Source: Heliopora coerulea
Taxonomy: Eukaryota; Cnidaria; Anthozoa; Scleralcyonacea; Helioporidae
Assembly: GCA_030142905.1 (NCBI GenBank)
Contig: JASJOG010000114.1
Coordinates: forward strand, 558,001-622,000
Reading direction: 5' to 3'
DNA: 64,000 bases
A program made the position numbers and the translations under genes. The notes under the pieces are model-generated. The model did no database searches. It was not told the DNA's origin and worked only from the letters and a program-made list of their open reading frames with translations. Shown here one piece after another: positions 1 through 10,700 of the stretch. Each line of letters opens with the position of its first letter. The stretch's first letter is position 1.

Positions 1-148
1 GAATACCACTCTCACGCAAGTCTCTGTTTTTAAAGTCCGGACTTCTAACGTCATAAAGGCAAGGATAATTCGGCCACATATCAGCAATTTGGTCTTCCAA
101 CATAATATCAGCCACCACGTTTTGATTCGTAAAAATTGCTTCACGCAT
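1..148 (-). CDS. MADF-domain protein, N-terminal part (cut by window edge)
   Basis: Reading leftward from the ATG at 146-148, about 49 codons are open to the window edge. The residues show the MADF signature: aromatic W (MWPNYPCLYD) and the D-F-K-N-R-D-L-R-E stretch that starts the second helix. MADF is a Myb/SANT-like DNA-binding domain found as the second protein of many Harbinger elements, where it helps the transposase bind the ends and enter the nucleus. The nearby TIR-like end supports a Harbinger origin; a host MADF gene remains possible. Confidence 0.5.
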   Translation of the reverse strand, partial: MREAIFTNQNVVADIMLEDQIADMWPNYPCLYDVRSPDFKNRDLRESGI

Positions 149-368
149 GCATATTGCTATTGTTTGCTAAGGTGATAGCTGTTCACGCACGCGCACTTAG
201 AGGAACTGTTCATTCATACACAAAATTTTTCAACATGTTGAATATTCGGCACTGATGGCATGCATGGTGGAAATCGCTAAAAACACCACCACACACTTGA
301 GGAACTTGCTTATGCCAACTGTCACAAGTGACACTCAGCTCAGCTGATAGCTCTAGTGTGCGGTGGGC
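1..368 (-). mobile_element. PIF/Harbinger-like element, partial (window edge)
   Basis: Only one end of this element lies in the window. Its outer end reads, on the minus strand, GCCCACCGCACACTAGAG, followed outward by TTA at 369-371, the usual Harbinger target-site triplet. Immediately beyond TTA the decayed Polinton polymerase coding sequence resumes, so the element sits inside that gene. The other end is off the window, so the TIR and the duplication cannot be verified. It carries the start of a MADF-type gene (1-148). Confidence 0.5.
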
Positions 369-371
369 TTA

Positions 372-1908
372 ATGTCTTTTTTATTACATTTTTCTTAACA
401 CCTTTTTCATTGTCTTTCATGTAACTATACATTATACTATTGAATAGGTAATTCAATTTCTTTTTTTTTTATCTGTAATTAATCTGACATCTACACGTTT
501 TCTTAAGTTTTCCATAGTTTTTCCATAAACAGCATTATTCATTAGCACGAAAAAGTCATTCTCAAATGCATTCTTAGCATTTGTTCTCTTTTGTGTGTTG
601 AAATCAATATATTCTTTCAACCATGTTGATTGTTTAAATTCTAATATCCTGTGGATCTTTTTCAATTTCATTCCTAAGGATAAATATGATTGCAAATTTT
701 TGTAATGTATAACATACTTTTTCTTATTTAATGTTGTTATTAATTTACTTACAAGCCCCACAGATATTTTGTATTTCTTCTTTATCATCTTTCAATATTT
801 GGATAATTTGTCTTTCTTTACAGTCTTTTTCTGGTGCTAATGGATAGTCATTATGCAGGTCATGTAATTCCTTAGGATATTCCAAGTCTACTTTTAATAG
901 AAGTCCTTTTTCTGTGCTATCTGTGTAACTGCTTATTTACACTTCATTTGGATCTTTCCATTTAAATCCGCTAGTAGCTTATGATTGGCTCATTGCCCAT
1001 CCAGATACATTATGTATTTCCTATCTTCATATATTTATTATTTGCTACGTAACTTATTCCTCCTCACATTCCTCTTTCAATAAATTGGAACATATCAATG
1101 TCTGTAAGTAATTCCAATTTAATACCAGTCATTTTCAACATAGCATCCCATGCTAACACAGGAGAAGTGAAGTAATGGCATGGATCTAATTTATAGTACT
1201 GCATACAGGTTTTTCTAAAGTTCTCAAATACATCTGCTAATAAAAGGATATCAGTTTTAAGGTACAAATCATGGTATTCACCTAAGTTCTGTATGTTGAA
1301 AGTACTCCAGATATTTTGAGCATCTGTAACATGTTTGTTATTTAATATTCTGTAGATTTGTTCTTTCTATGGTAATTCTGTTTCTTCAAATTTATGGAAG
1401 CTATCCATGTAATCGTATGAATAAACACCTTTCTGCTTCATAAGATTGAACTGTTCTTCTATTGGAAATGCTTCTTTTGTATATTTAAATGCCTCTTCTG
1501 GCAAACAACCTGCAAGGTAATGTAAACTTCTGGATATAAATTGGAAACTATCCAGGAATATAAGATGGTTTCCCAACATGAAAGACATGCATCTTTCCAT
1601 GTTATTTGGTATAACATTTATTTTCCTTTTGAATTTGCCAATTTATTGCATTATTAAGTGAGAATCATAACCTCTTAAATTATGGAATATTACTGGTATT
1701 TTCTCTGTTAATTTATAATTTATATTGCATTTCTGATGCGCAGAACCTCTGTATTTACCAGTGATATGACAATGATCTCTAACTCTGACATCGCATGATT
1801 TATATTCAACACTGCAAATATGACAACTATCAGATTTTTTGAAGTTCTTTTCTGCAGCTGCTGTTATTTCTAACACTTCTTGATACCATTTTTCTTCTTC
1901 TAACATCT
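372..1908 (-). pseudogene. polB: E0 protein-primed DNA polymerase B, C-terminal part (decayed)
   Basis: Pieces in several frames match the intact parts of the E1 and E2 polymerases. The 1643-1906 piece carries the Cys-rich insert (CHICSVEY...DHCHITGKYRGSAH) followed by the exonuclease II motif region (FHNLRGYDSH). The 1064-1267 piece has the exonuclease III motif (LKTDILLLADVFENFRK). The 453-788 piece has the polymerase B-motif region ([17 protein letters not shown]). At least four frame breaks and stops separate them. The coding match continues to about 372, where the left Harbinger element begins, so motif C and the true C-terminus are not in the window. It is joined conceptually to the pieces at 5306-5954 and 25126-25745. 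Confidence 0.85.
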
Positions 1909-2087
1909 TTAAGGCTATTTGCCATTATGGTCGCTTTGCCCGCGTGGGCAGAGCAGACACTTTTGAGCATGTGCTGTAGAGTTATTGTGCGACAGTGTGC
2001 GGCTTCACTTGGACGCTGCGTACATGCTTTGAAAGTTGAAAATTTTCAACTTTTATGGCAATGTCGCGCACCCAAAGACACAGGTGA

Positions 2088-3446
2088 TTGGAGTCAACCA
2101 ATCACATTGCTTTGCAAAAGCAACGTTTTCGATCAAAGCTTGCTTCCATGGAAAACATGGTGGAGTTCAGCAACTCATATCAACCTACATCAGATCTGTT
2201 GTGGCGACCAGTTTCTATAGAACAAGGGCAAGGCACAGCTCCAAGTCTTCCAACACTAGCAACACCAAATTTGCCAGCATCACAACAGCAAAATTTTGAA
2301 GAAAAGGACGATGATGATCAACTAGATGAACATTTGGTAGAAGAAGTTCATAAATACAGAATACTTTGGGACACATCAACAAGAGGATACAAAGACATTA
2401 TAAAAAAGAACCAAGCATGGACAGAAATATCTCTCAAATAAAACAAAAGTGGTACGTACAACTCTGTTAATAGTTCATAAATTGATAAATATAGACGTAG
2501 ATTTACAATTTTACATAATAACAATAAGCAATCTTTATTCAGGGTACCTACTTCACAAGATAATATATGTAAACCTGTTAATAAGTTTTTGAATCTTTGG
2601 CTTTTGTGATACTAGGTCTTGGTGTATTTCAGCGATTACATGCAGCATTGACCATAATTCAGTGACAGTTACACAAGTATTGTTACAGTACATACAGTAT
2701 ATGTGAAATTAAAATAAGTTATTTAAGAAATGAAGCTAAACACTGATTTAAAGTTAAGTGCTTACTAGTTGTAGTGACTTCTGCTTTAAAAAGAAAGTAG
2801 GTCTCAACAAAGGCAAAGTGACTGTGTAATATGGTGCACAGTTGCATCAAGACAAAGGCGTGCACCGTATTTGTGAGAGGGGTGCTGGAGTGTATTATAT
2901 GTTGATATAAAAAGCCAAAAATTAGAACAAAATAATAGTTATTCTTGCCATTTTTAGCTGACATTCTGAAGCACAGATGGAAGAATTTACGAGATGGTAT
3001 GATGAGATGTCTGAAAAAAATAAAAGATACCTAAAAATCAGGAGCGGAAATTGAGAAACAACTAGCAATATTTTTCTGTCAAATGAGAGTACTAATACTG
3101 ATTCTGGCAGTATAAGTGATGACAGTGACCCACTTACACCTCCACCATTTCAACACCACCACCTGATATGTGTGCTTCTAAAGCTGATCTTAACAAAAGG
3201 AAAGCAGATTCTGTTATGGATGTAATGAAAAAATCTGGGCACCAGGATAAAATAGACTTGCTTCTTGTCAATGCGTTATCTAAATCTGATGAACAGAAAC
3301 CTGGAACACAAGAGTCAAAAAGCAGCAATCACTTGTTTTGTGATAGTATAGTCGAAATATTAGACAAGCTACCATCCAAGAAGAACAGGATGGCCAGGGT
3401 AGAAATACAAGTGTTAATGAAATATGAATTTGATGACAGCAAGTGA
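2088..3446 (+). pseudogene. Harbinger MADF-BESS DNA-binding protein, two exons
   Basis: Exon 1 (2088-2451) ends within the MADF domain (LVEEVHKYRILWD, then a K-rich helix and WTEIS). The reading frame continues across a canonical intron, GTACGT at 2452 to TTTTTAG at 2957, into exon 2 with the MADF third helix (RWKNLRD). The intron splits the codon at phase 1. An in-frame TAA at 2439-2441, just before the donor, and another stop soon after RWKNLRD disable the gene. Downstream, 3168-3446 encodes a Lys-rich linker and a BESS-like helix (ILDKLPSKKNRMARVEIQVL), the protein-interaction motif that commonly follows MADF. In Harbinger elements this protein partners the transposase. The start could also be an internal ATG at 2142. 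Confidence 0.7.
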
Positions 3447-3901
3447 AACAATTATAAGAGGATGGTTGTGTTTTGTACAATAATATTACATGATTTTACA
3501 TTTTTGTTGGTTGTAAAAATTACATAAGATAAAAGGTTACTATATTTCCTCTATTAGTCCCATCCTTTATTCTAAACCTTACTGTAAGGAAGTGTAACCT
3601 ACTTATAATAAACATTTCTATTTCATGAAAATATAAATACACCCCTCCCTTCAACAAACCTCCTTACATATTAATGTACAACTGGTTTTTTTTTTGATGA
3701 TCCTTAGTAAAATTAATAGGACCATTTGGATAATTTATAGTGGGGGAAATACAGTATGTTTATAATGTGTTTGCTGTGAAAAGTTATTCTAACATTCAGA
3801 TAAAGTAACAATTTTTTGTTAGTATTGTCATAAACACTGAAAGAAAAAAAGTCAATAACTGTTTGTAAATTTTCATCAAGCTTAGGTGTTCAAACACCAT
3901 A
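3447..3901. other. Convergent 3' region inside Harbinger, no gene
   Basis: This AT-rich stretch lies between the 3' ends of the MADF-BESS and transposase genes. Several AATAAA-like tracts (for example near 3606-3612 and 3634) could serve as polyadenylation signals. No coding similarity was seen. Confidence 0.5.
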
Positions 3902-5166
3902 TTAGTTTCTGTCAAAATTGTCAGATGTGCTTGTAACCATTGCCTGTTGCCAAGGAACAGAACCTGCATTTGAGTTGAAATTATCTCGAAAATTATCGTG
4001 TACATTTTTGGCATTAACACAATAGTTATTGGATCCCATATTTCTGACATCCTGAAGGCCAAGACAGTTGTCTTCTTGCCTCCTCCAAAGGCCCTCTCTT
4101 ACATGCCCATCATGTTCTGGATCTACATAGTCATGTGGACAGTAAGAGTTATTATTGTCAGAATGTCTACCAGCCATTAAATAGTTGTGTAGGACATTGA
4201 TAGCCTTTGTAGCTTCAACAGCTACCTCAACACCAGCAGTAATTGCACATCTAAACAATCTAAATCTTGATGTTGCTATCCCGAAAGCATTCTCAACAAT
4301 TCGTCTTGCTCTTGAAAAACGGTGGTTTGCAATTTTTTCAGGTAATCGAATTGTACCCCTCGGATAGGGTTTAACCATATATGTTCTTAACAGGAACGCA
4401 TCATCTCCAACAAAAACGTATGGAAAATGTTTGTCCCTGGCAGTGTTCTTTCTGGTGGTAAATTTAACATATGTTCTCCATTGCAATGCCAAGGTTGCTG
4501 CTGGAGAAAACACTTCCATCACTGACCCTGCCATAATCGCCTATGTTAACCATAATAAACTCATATTTTGAATTGAAAATTGCCATCAAAACTACACTGT
4601 GAATTTTTTTACAATTAAAAAACATGGAGCCTCCTCTTGGGGGGCATTGTATTATAACATGTTTCCCATCAATTGCACCCATGCAATTTGGAAAGTTCCA
4701 CCTAACTTCAAAACCATGAACCAGTTCAATCCATCCATTAGCTGTTTGAGGAACATTCAAATACTTTTTAGCACAAGGGACTTCCCATAACACTTGACAT
4801 GTTTCTCTGAGTACACGCCCAACAGTGGTATCGCTTAATCGATAACTTGCTGCGATAGTAATAAAAGCATCACCTGTGACTAAGTACCTCAGTGTTACTG
4901 CAAGTCTTTCTTCTGGCCCAATGGCTTCTCGTCGGGTTTTCCAGCATGTGATTCTTGGTGCGACTAAGCCAAGTAGCTCATTTACTTGGTGTCATTCGAA
5001 ACTCATAGTCAAATAACATTGCTTCACGTACGAAAGTGTGATATTCCCCTTTTCTTTTTCTATCTAAATATATCTTCCTTATCCAAAATCGTTTTCTATA
5101 TTTCCTTCTTTGGAACTGTCGTCTTAATAAAATCAGGACAAGTAGTCTTCTATTTAAAGCTGCCAT
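3902..5166 (-). pseudogene. PIF/Harbinger DDE transposase (HARBI1-like), frameshifted
   Basis: Minus-strand pieces in three registers form one HARBI1-type protein. The N-terminal helical region is at 4978-5166 and continues in another frame over 4800-4975. The catalytic core is at 4464-4793, with the first Asp in GAIDGKH and the second near RVSDGSVF. The C-terminal half is at 3902-4534, with GDDAFLL and the catalytic Glu in RRIVENAFG. All three acidic residues of the DDE triad are present. Frame breaks occur near 4980 and near 4490-4530, where two reading frames overlap. The gene is convergent with the MADF-BESS gene, the usual Harbinger layout. Confidence 0.85.
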
Positions 5167-5305
5167 CTTGGAATTAATTTTTAAACGAGCATGCCAAAAT
5201 CACTAATAATAAAATCAATGGAGATTGCATTCTGTACATGCGTGCAATCTATGACCATGCTTGCTCCGCCCATGCGGGCAAAGCAACCATAATGGAAATC
5301 AGCCT

Positions 5306-5954
5306 TTACCAGGAATTTATAAACTGCATTAGGCCCTCTGTATAATTCTAGTGGTTTACTGTATTGGTCATCATAACAGCATACTACTTTATAAGCATAA
5401 CTGCAATCCTTGTTTTTGATATTTGTCAGTATATGAGCTGCCTGGATTATTTTTAACTCCATGTATTTTCTCTACAATTGCTTCAAAGTCCGCATAAATA
5501 ACAGAGTACTTCTAATTTCTTATATTTTTAAATTGAACTTTATCTCCTTCTTTTGGCATATTTATTGCTTGCTTGCTATTTACAGTTATACATTTCTTAT
5601 GTTTTTCAAGAGTAACTGCACTGCTAAAACATTGCAGACAATACATACAAAACTGTTTTTTATCTTTGTGTTTCGTATAATTATACATGAATCTGTTAAA
5701 GTTGCTTATTAGAACATAATGATTCTTATAAAATAGTAAATTCATTACTTCCTTGTGCTGTATGGATGATATATAAATTGGAAAAGCTGAGCTGTTCTTC
5801 CAGCTAAATACATTTACATTTATATTATTTTGTTTTTACACTTTTGGAATGTCTTTTATGATTACAGGGAATTTCACATTATCATAATCTAATTTATTAA
5901 TAAATTCTTTGTCGGTATCTTTTATTCTTTGTGGATTTAGATATCTAATGTGAC
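5306..5954 (-). pseudogene. polB: E0 DNA polymerase B, middle part of the N-terminal half (decayed)
   Basis: The minus-strand reading next to the Harbinger element (5309-5462) matches the segment after the first exonuclease motif in E1 and E2. The piece at 5512-5745 carries the zinc-finger-like C-x2-C...H stretch (FCMYCLQCFSSAVTLEKHKK) that precedes exonuclease motif I, as in E1 near 10395-10470. Coding similarity continues, broken, up to the E1 insertion point. The target duplication TGTGAC of E1 is at 5949-5954. The first exonuclease Asp-Phe-Glu motif itself falls at a damaged place near 5470. Confidence 0.75.
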
Positions 5955-6144
5955 AGTAGTCTGTAATATCCGGATTCTGTCACAGGTTTTCAACACATTT
6001 TCAAATTTGGTCAAAATTTTTCAAAGTGTCGCGGGGGAAAACCCGTTTTATTGGCGGCACTACTTTCGGTTTCGCTTACTTAACTTCCGGCCGCTTTCAT
6101 GAATTTAATTACGTTACCATAAATTAGTTCAACCAATCAAAAAC

Positions 6145-6232
6145 TTCACATTTTAGCTTCACATTTGTGAAACTTTTGTGTGAAAAGTTTCACATTTTAG
6201 CTTCACATTTGTGAAACTTTTGTGTGAAAAGT
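6145..6232 (+). repeat. 44-bp tandem duplication in E1 left TIR
   Basis: Two adjacent copies of a 44-bp unit beginning TTCACATTTTAGCTTCACAT (starts at 6145 and 6189). The right TIR has only one copy (around 24895-24940), which accounts for most of the TIR length difference. Probably slippage during replication of the end. Confidence 0.85.
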
Positions 6233-6442
6233 TATTTGATTTGTGAAGATGCCTTACTCGTTGAAACAGCTCGACCAACGCTATCAAAATGCTTGCCAAA
6301 ACTTCCGGCCGCTTTCATGAATTTAATTACGTTACAAAGAATTTCAACACATTTTAAAAATGGGTCAAAACTTTAGCAGCAAAGCTGTTTCAAACAGCTT
6401 CGCTGACATGTTGTCTTGGGGGGTTACCCTTAACATTCCAAA

Positions 6443-6549
6443 CATTCCATACATGCTCAATCTCCCTAACAACTAGCCTCACTCGATGTCAACAAAAAAA
6501 CTATTTTCGGTTTGCTCCGTTGTTAGGGAGATTAGGCATGTATGGAATG
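6443..6549 (+). repeat. 107-bp stem-loop module, copy 1 (E1 left TIR)
   Basis: Arms of 31 bp (CATTCCATACATGCTCAATC... and its near-complement ending ...GGCATGTATGGAATG) enclose a 45-bp loop containing ACCGAAAATAGTTTTTTTGT on the other strand. Two arm mismatches. The same 107-bp module occurs five more times, always near element ends. Confidence 0.85.
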
Positions 6550-6761
6550 CGGGGAAAAACCCCTCACACAGCAAAGCTGATAAATTAAAATAATTAAGAT
6601 TCTAAAAGTTGCGTGTAAATCACCTGCGAAACAAAGACAGAAGTGAATGTAGAATATGAAACACGATCACTAAAGTGTCAAGAATTACCCATATTAAAGG
6701 ACGTGATCCAAAAACGAGAGAAGCCGAAGACAACCAGAAGACAAACCCATCTGTCTGAGTC

Positions 6762-6788
6762 GTTTCGGCTGATATCAAGCCTCATCAG
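6762..6788 (-). ncRNA. Hammerhead-ribozyme-like core (candidate)
   Basis: The minus strand reads CTGATGAG, a GGCT...AGCC stem II, then CGAAAC: the invariant CUGAUGA / GAAA hammerhead core with a correct stem II. Stem III can form only about three weak pairs (CGA with TTG upstream of a GTC at about 6738), and stem I pairing is poor. Hammerhead motifs are typical of Penelope-like retroelements and other mobile elements. A chance or decayed motif is possible. Confidence 0.3.
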
Positions 6789-6954
6789 AACGCCTAGCTT
6801 ATGAAAACGGACGTTTACGACTCCCAAAGGAGAAGGAGAAGTGATATAAGTAATATGAAACTCAGAAAACCAACAGTTCATAATTGTTATGTAACACAAC
6901 CGTGTTACATAACAAATAATTCTTCTTAAAGCAGCGGCTTGATTACTCCTCTTC

Positions 6955-7317
6955 TCAATCTTCACTCAAACAATCGGCCAGCATTCGTCCTCGCATTTTT
7001 TCAAGTTCTTTTGCGTTTCTATTAAGCTTGTGTTCAAGAAACTTCGTTTTCGAAACCCAATATGCCAGAGATTCCTTCGCTCTGTTCTATTGTTTCAACA
7101 GCTTTTCTCGTTCAGATTTCTTGTTGTTCCACGTCCTCCTAAGGTCTTCTTTAGGTATTGAATCTTTGTTTATGATGTTTTGAAGAATCTCCGCTACTGT
7201 TTCCACTGGTTTTTGATGTGGTATGGATAGTCCAGAGCCTTCTACTTGACTCGCTGCTTGGGTTGAGATTAGATCTGTTTCATCGAATTGCATAGTTTCA
7301 CCGTGATCATGTTCCAT
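6955..7317 (-). pseudogene. Unknown coiled-coil protein in nested segment, one internal stop
   Basis: From the ATG at 7315-7317 a 76-residue reading frame ends at a TAG (7087-7089); the same frame then stays open for 43 more codons to a TGA at 6955-6957. The protein is acidic at the N-terminus and charged, Lys/Glu/Leu-rich afterwards, with heptad-like spacing suggesting a coiled coil. The family was not recognised. The codon usage and base composition differ from the Polinton genes, supporting an independent origin. It could be the ORF1 of a nested retroelement. Confidence 0.35.
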
Positions 7318-7496
7318 ATTACTAATTTCACTTCTGACTTAATTTCACAAGCACATAAACTCTTATACTAATGTGACGCAGGAAGTGACATCATAATTTG
7401 ATTGACTGATTCTGAGTCTGTGAATGACAACCGCTGATCATATGATTGGAGGCAAAAGGAGAATTACCCAACTTAACAATCGGAAGTGGCGTCAAC

Positions 7497-7603
7497 ATTC
7501 CCATACATGCTCAATCTCCCTAAATACTAGCCTCACTCGATGTCAACAAAAAAACTATTTTCGGATTCGCCGGTTGTTAGGGAGATTAGGCATGTATGGA
7601 ATG
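7497..7603 (+). repeat. 107-bp stem-loop module, copy 2 (E1 left, subterminal)
   Basis: Same module as at 6443-6549, more diverged (CATTCCCATACATGC..., loop with TTTTCGGATTCGCC). It lies just outside the 3' end of the polymerase gene and is followed by a GGGGAAAAACCCC-type hairpin. Confidence 0.85.
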
Positions 7604-7703
7604 CGGGGAAAAACCCCGCAACAAAAAGCGGGGAAATTACCTTATTTTAACACAATTTTAAACAATAAGCCTATCCGCTAAACAGCTTCGCTGATAAATT
7701 ATT

Positions 7704-10700
7704 TTACGGCTTAAATCCAAATATATTCTCATAAGTGTTAATCATTTCCGACATATAATGTCCATATGCCAAAGTGTCAATTTTATTATCCAAAATCATT
7801 CTTTTATCATCTTTTGAAGACAATGCAATTTTTTCTACACTTTCAGTATACAATTCATGATTTCGATGTCTTATTAAATTCATTTTTCTAATTTGTTCTT
7901 CTTCAGTAAATAAGCAATCTTTATAATTTTGAAATGTTATACTTTTTTCAATAACATTTTTCTTAACACCTTTACATCTTTTTGACACCTTTCCACTTTC
8001 ACACATTTTATAAGAATACAATTTTGCTCTGAGCCCTACAAATTCTTCTATTTGTTTACCCCCGCACTCATCTTTCATCATTCCAATTACTTTTTTGTTT
8101 AAACCGGTTTTAATTCCACTTTCATGATCTTTTGGATAATTACTTGTGTCAAACATCTTTTCAACATCTCGTGATATATCTTTATAAAAATCTTCAGTTT
8201 TAATTTCATACATTAAACTGTCAGTATCTGTAAATAACAACCGTGAATTTTCACCATATTTTGGTTTAATATAATTATAATGAAAATCATACATAAGAGT
8301 CTTTGATAAATCTAATATACTCATTCCCAAATATATTGGTTTATCTAACTTAACTTTTTTCTTATGCATATGCACAGCAATTAAATTTTCAGAAAATATT
8401 GTTCTTTTGTTAAAATTAGTTTTTGAAAATAATTTTAATGCTTTTTCTTCTCTGTTAACTAATTGTATATCAACTCTGTTTCTAACATTCTCCATAGTTT
8501 TTCCAAATACCGAATTATTCATAAGTTTGAAAAAGTCTTTTTCAAATTCATTTTTTGCTTCTGTTCTCAGTTTTGTGTTTAAATCGATATATTTTTTCAT
8601 AAAATCTTCTTCATAAAATTTAATGCCTTTATAAATTCCACTAATTTTTAATCCTAATTTTTCATATAATTTCAAATTTTCACTATGTAAAACATATTTT
8701 TCTTTATTATTCAAATTTGGTATTAATTTTTCAACAGCACTCGAAGAGTGCGTTTTTAATCTTTCTGGTGCAAGAGGATATTCATTGTGTAAATCATGTA
8801 ACTCTTCAGGGTATTCCAAGTCAACTTCTAATATACAAGGAAATTTTTCCCAATTCTGTAATTCTTTCTCATTCATCCATTTAAAATCTCTCACAGGAAG
8901 TTTTTTACTCATAGCCCATCCGTATAAATTATTCGCGTCTAAATAAGCAAGATATACATTATATTCTTCAGGATTATACTTTGAACCCATATATTTATTA
9001 TTTGCTTTTGCATATCTCTTTGTAATTGTTGAAATTCCTCCTCTAATTCCATTTTCAATCATAAGGTACATTTGTGGATCGGATAATAAGTCCAATTCAA
9101 CTCCAGTCATTTTTAACATTGCGTCCCAAGCAAGCCCTGGAGAAGTATAATATCAAGTGGGGTCTAATTTATAATTTCCTTTACAAACTTTTCTAAAATT
9201 TTCAAAAACATCTGCCAAAAGTATCACATCAGTTTTCAAATATAAGTCATGATATTCTTTCATATTTTTAATATTAAATTTTTTCCAAACATTTTGCGCA
9301 TGTTCATAATCTGCTTCGCTTATATTTTCATCATTTAATTTTGAATAAAATTCCTTAATATCAGGTAATTTTACTTCTTTTAATTTTTCAATATTATCAA
9401 ACCAATCATATGGAAACACACCTTTTCTAGTTAATAATTCTCTTTCTTCAGCTTCACCGTAAAATTTTTTCATAATATTTAGTTCATTTTTATCTAAATT
9501 TTTAACCAAGTTTCCTAAACCACTTTGCATAAACTTAAAACTGTCAATAAATCTAATTTGTTTTTTAACATATATCATTTCTTTGATTTTATACTCTATT
9601 TCACCTTTTTCATTATTAAATTCCTCATATTCAATAATGTTTTCTTTACATTTACTTTGAAATTGTTTTTCTGTAATTATTTTTTTAGATTCAAATTTAT
9701 CAACAATAATCTCTTGTGAATGAAATATATTTCTCCTCAGTGTTGGGTATACAATTAATTTCACCTTCTGAAACACCTAGATTTTTTATAAACAAATGGC
9801 TATCATAATTTTGTAAATTATGAAATATAACTGGAACAAATTTAGGTTTTTTCATTTTTGAATTACAACTAATACAAGCAGCACCTCGATATTTCCCAGT
9901 ATAATGGCAATGGTCTTTAACTTTATCACCAGCTCGCTGCCCACCAGGACCACTTGTGGCGCTGCTTTGCAGCGGTTCAAATTTTTTATCACATGCATAA
10001 CATTTCTTAGCTTTTTCAAAATCTTTTTTATCCTTTTCTCTTAATATTATCTTTTTTGGAAATTTAAATTGCTCATGTATTTTTTTAATATTATTTTCTA
10101 AACTTTCTACAAATTTTAAAGAAACGTCTTCATCAGAATTGTCCTTTTTACTGTGTATTACTAATTTTGGTTTAAATAAATTATCATCAAAACATTTTAT
10201 TAAATAACAATATCCAGACGGTTCATGTTTTTGAAATTGTTTTGTATTATTACCAATATTTTTATCCTCATATTTTAAATTGCATTCAAAATCTGCATAA
10301 ATTACAAACGGCACATTGTGCATTCTTTCATAATTTTTAAACTTTAATTTTTCTCCTTTATTAGGATAAACAGTTTTTCCACATTTATATTTTCAACAAT
10401 ATTCTAAATGATTTTTAAGAGTTTTTTCATTTCTAAAATTTTGTAAACAATAATTACAAATATGTATTTTTTCTTTGCTTTTATTGACTTGGTTTGAAAA
10501 TAATCTGCTCATATTTTTAATTAAACAATAATGTTTATCACCATTTTCATTAGTTATTAACAATATGTTCACATGTGTATTCACATGTGTGTTCACATGT
10601 GTATTCACATGTGTGTTCACATGCGTGTCCACATGTGTGTTAATTTGTTCCAAGTCTAATTTACTCACCCTTAAAGGAAAAATTTCGTGCTTTTTATTTC

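Larger units (their letters stand above)
1912..5305. mobile_element. PIF/Harbinger transposon, 3.4 kb, inside E0 polymerase
   Basis: Imperfect inverted ends: left begins AGGCTATTTGCCATTATGG, right ends CCATAATGGAAATCAGCCT, with homology continuing inward through a GC-rich TTTGCCCGC(G/A)TGGGC block. Both sides are flanked by TTA (1909-1911 and 5306-5308), the classical PIF/Harbinger target duplication. Removing the element plus one TTA makes the surrounding polymerase frame continuous, which fixes the boundaries. It holds two convergent genes, a MADF-BESS protein (+) and a DDE transposase (-), both disabled. Confidence 0.9.
5955..6553 (+). repeat. E1 left terminal inverted repeat (about 599 bp)
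   Basis: Matches 24571-25125 in reverse complement except that a 44-bp unit is tandemly duplicated here. It contains two copies of a CTTCCGGCCGCTTTCATGA block (near 6089 and 6301), AT-rich TTTCAAATTTGGTCAAAATT-type blocks shared with E2 ends, paired 11-bp hairpins (6377-6387 and 6395-6405), and the 107-bp stem-loop module at its inner edge. Polinton TIRs are the origins for protein-primed replication and the integrase substrate. Confidence 0.9.
6590..7480 (-). other. Extra 0.9-kb segment in E1 left end, possible nested element
   Basis: This stretch is absent from the corresponding end of E2 and has a less AT-rich, different base composition. It is bracketed by similar sequence (CAGCAAAGCTGATAAATT at 6569-6586 and CAGCTTCGCTGATAAATT at 7683-7700 lies further in), suggesting insertion or duplication at the end of the polymerase arm. 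It holds a coiled-coil ORF (6955-7317, minus), a perfect palindrome TATGTAACAC..GTGTTACATA at 6889-6912 and a hammerhead-like core at 6762-6788. No clear inverted ends or target duplication were found. Confidence 0.45.
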
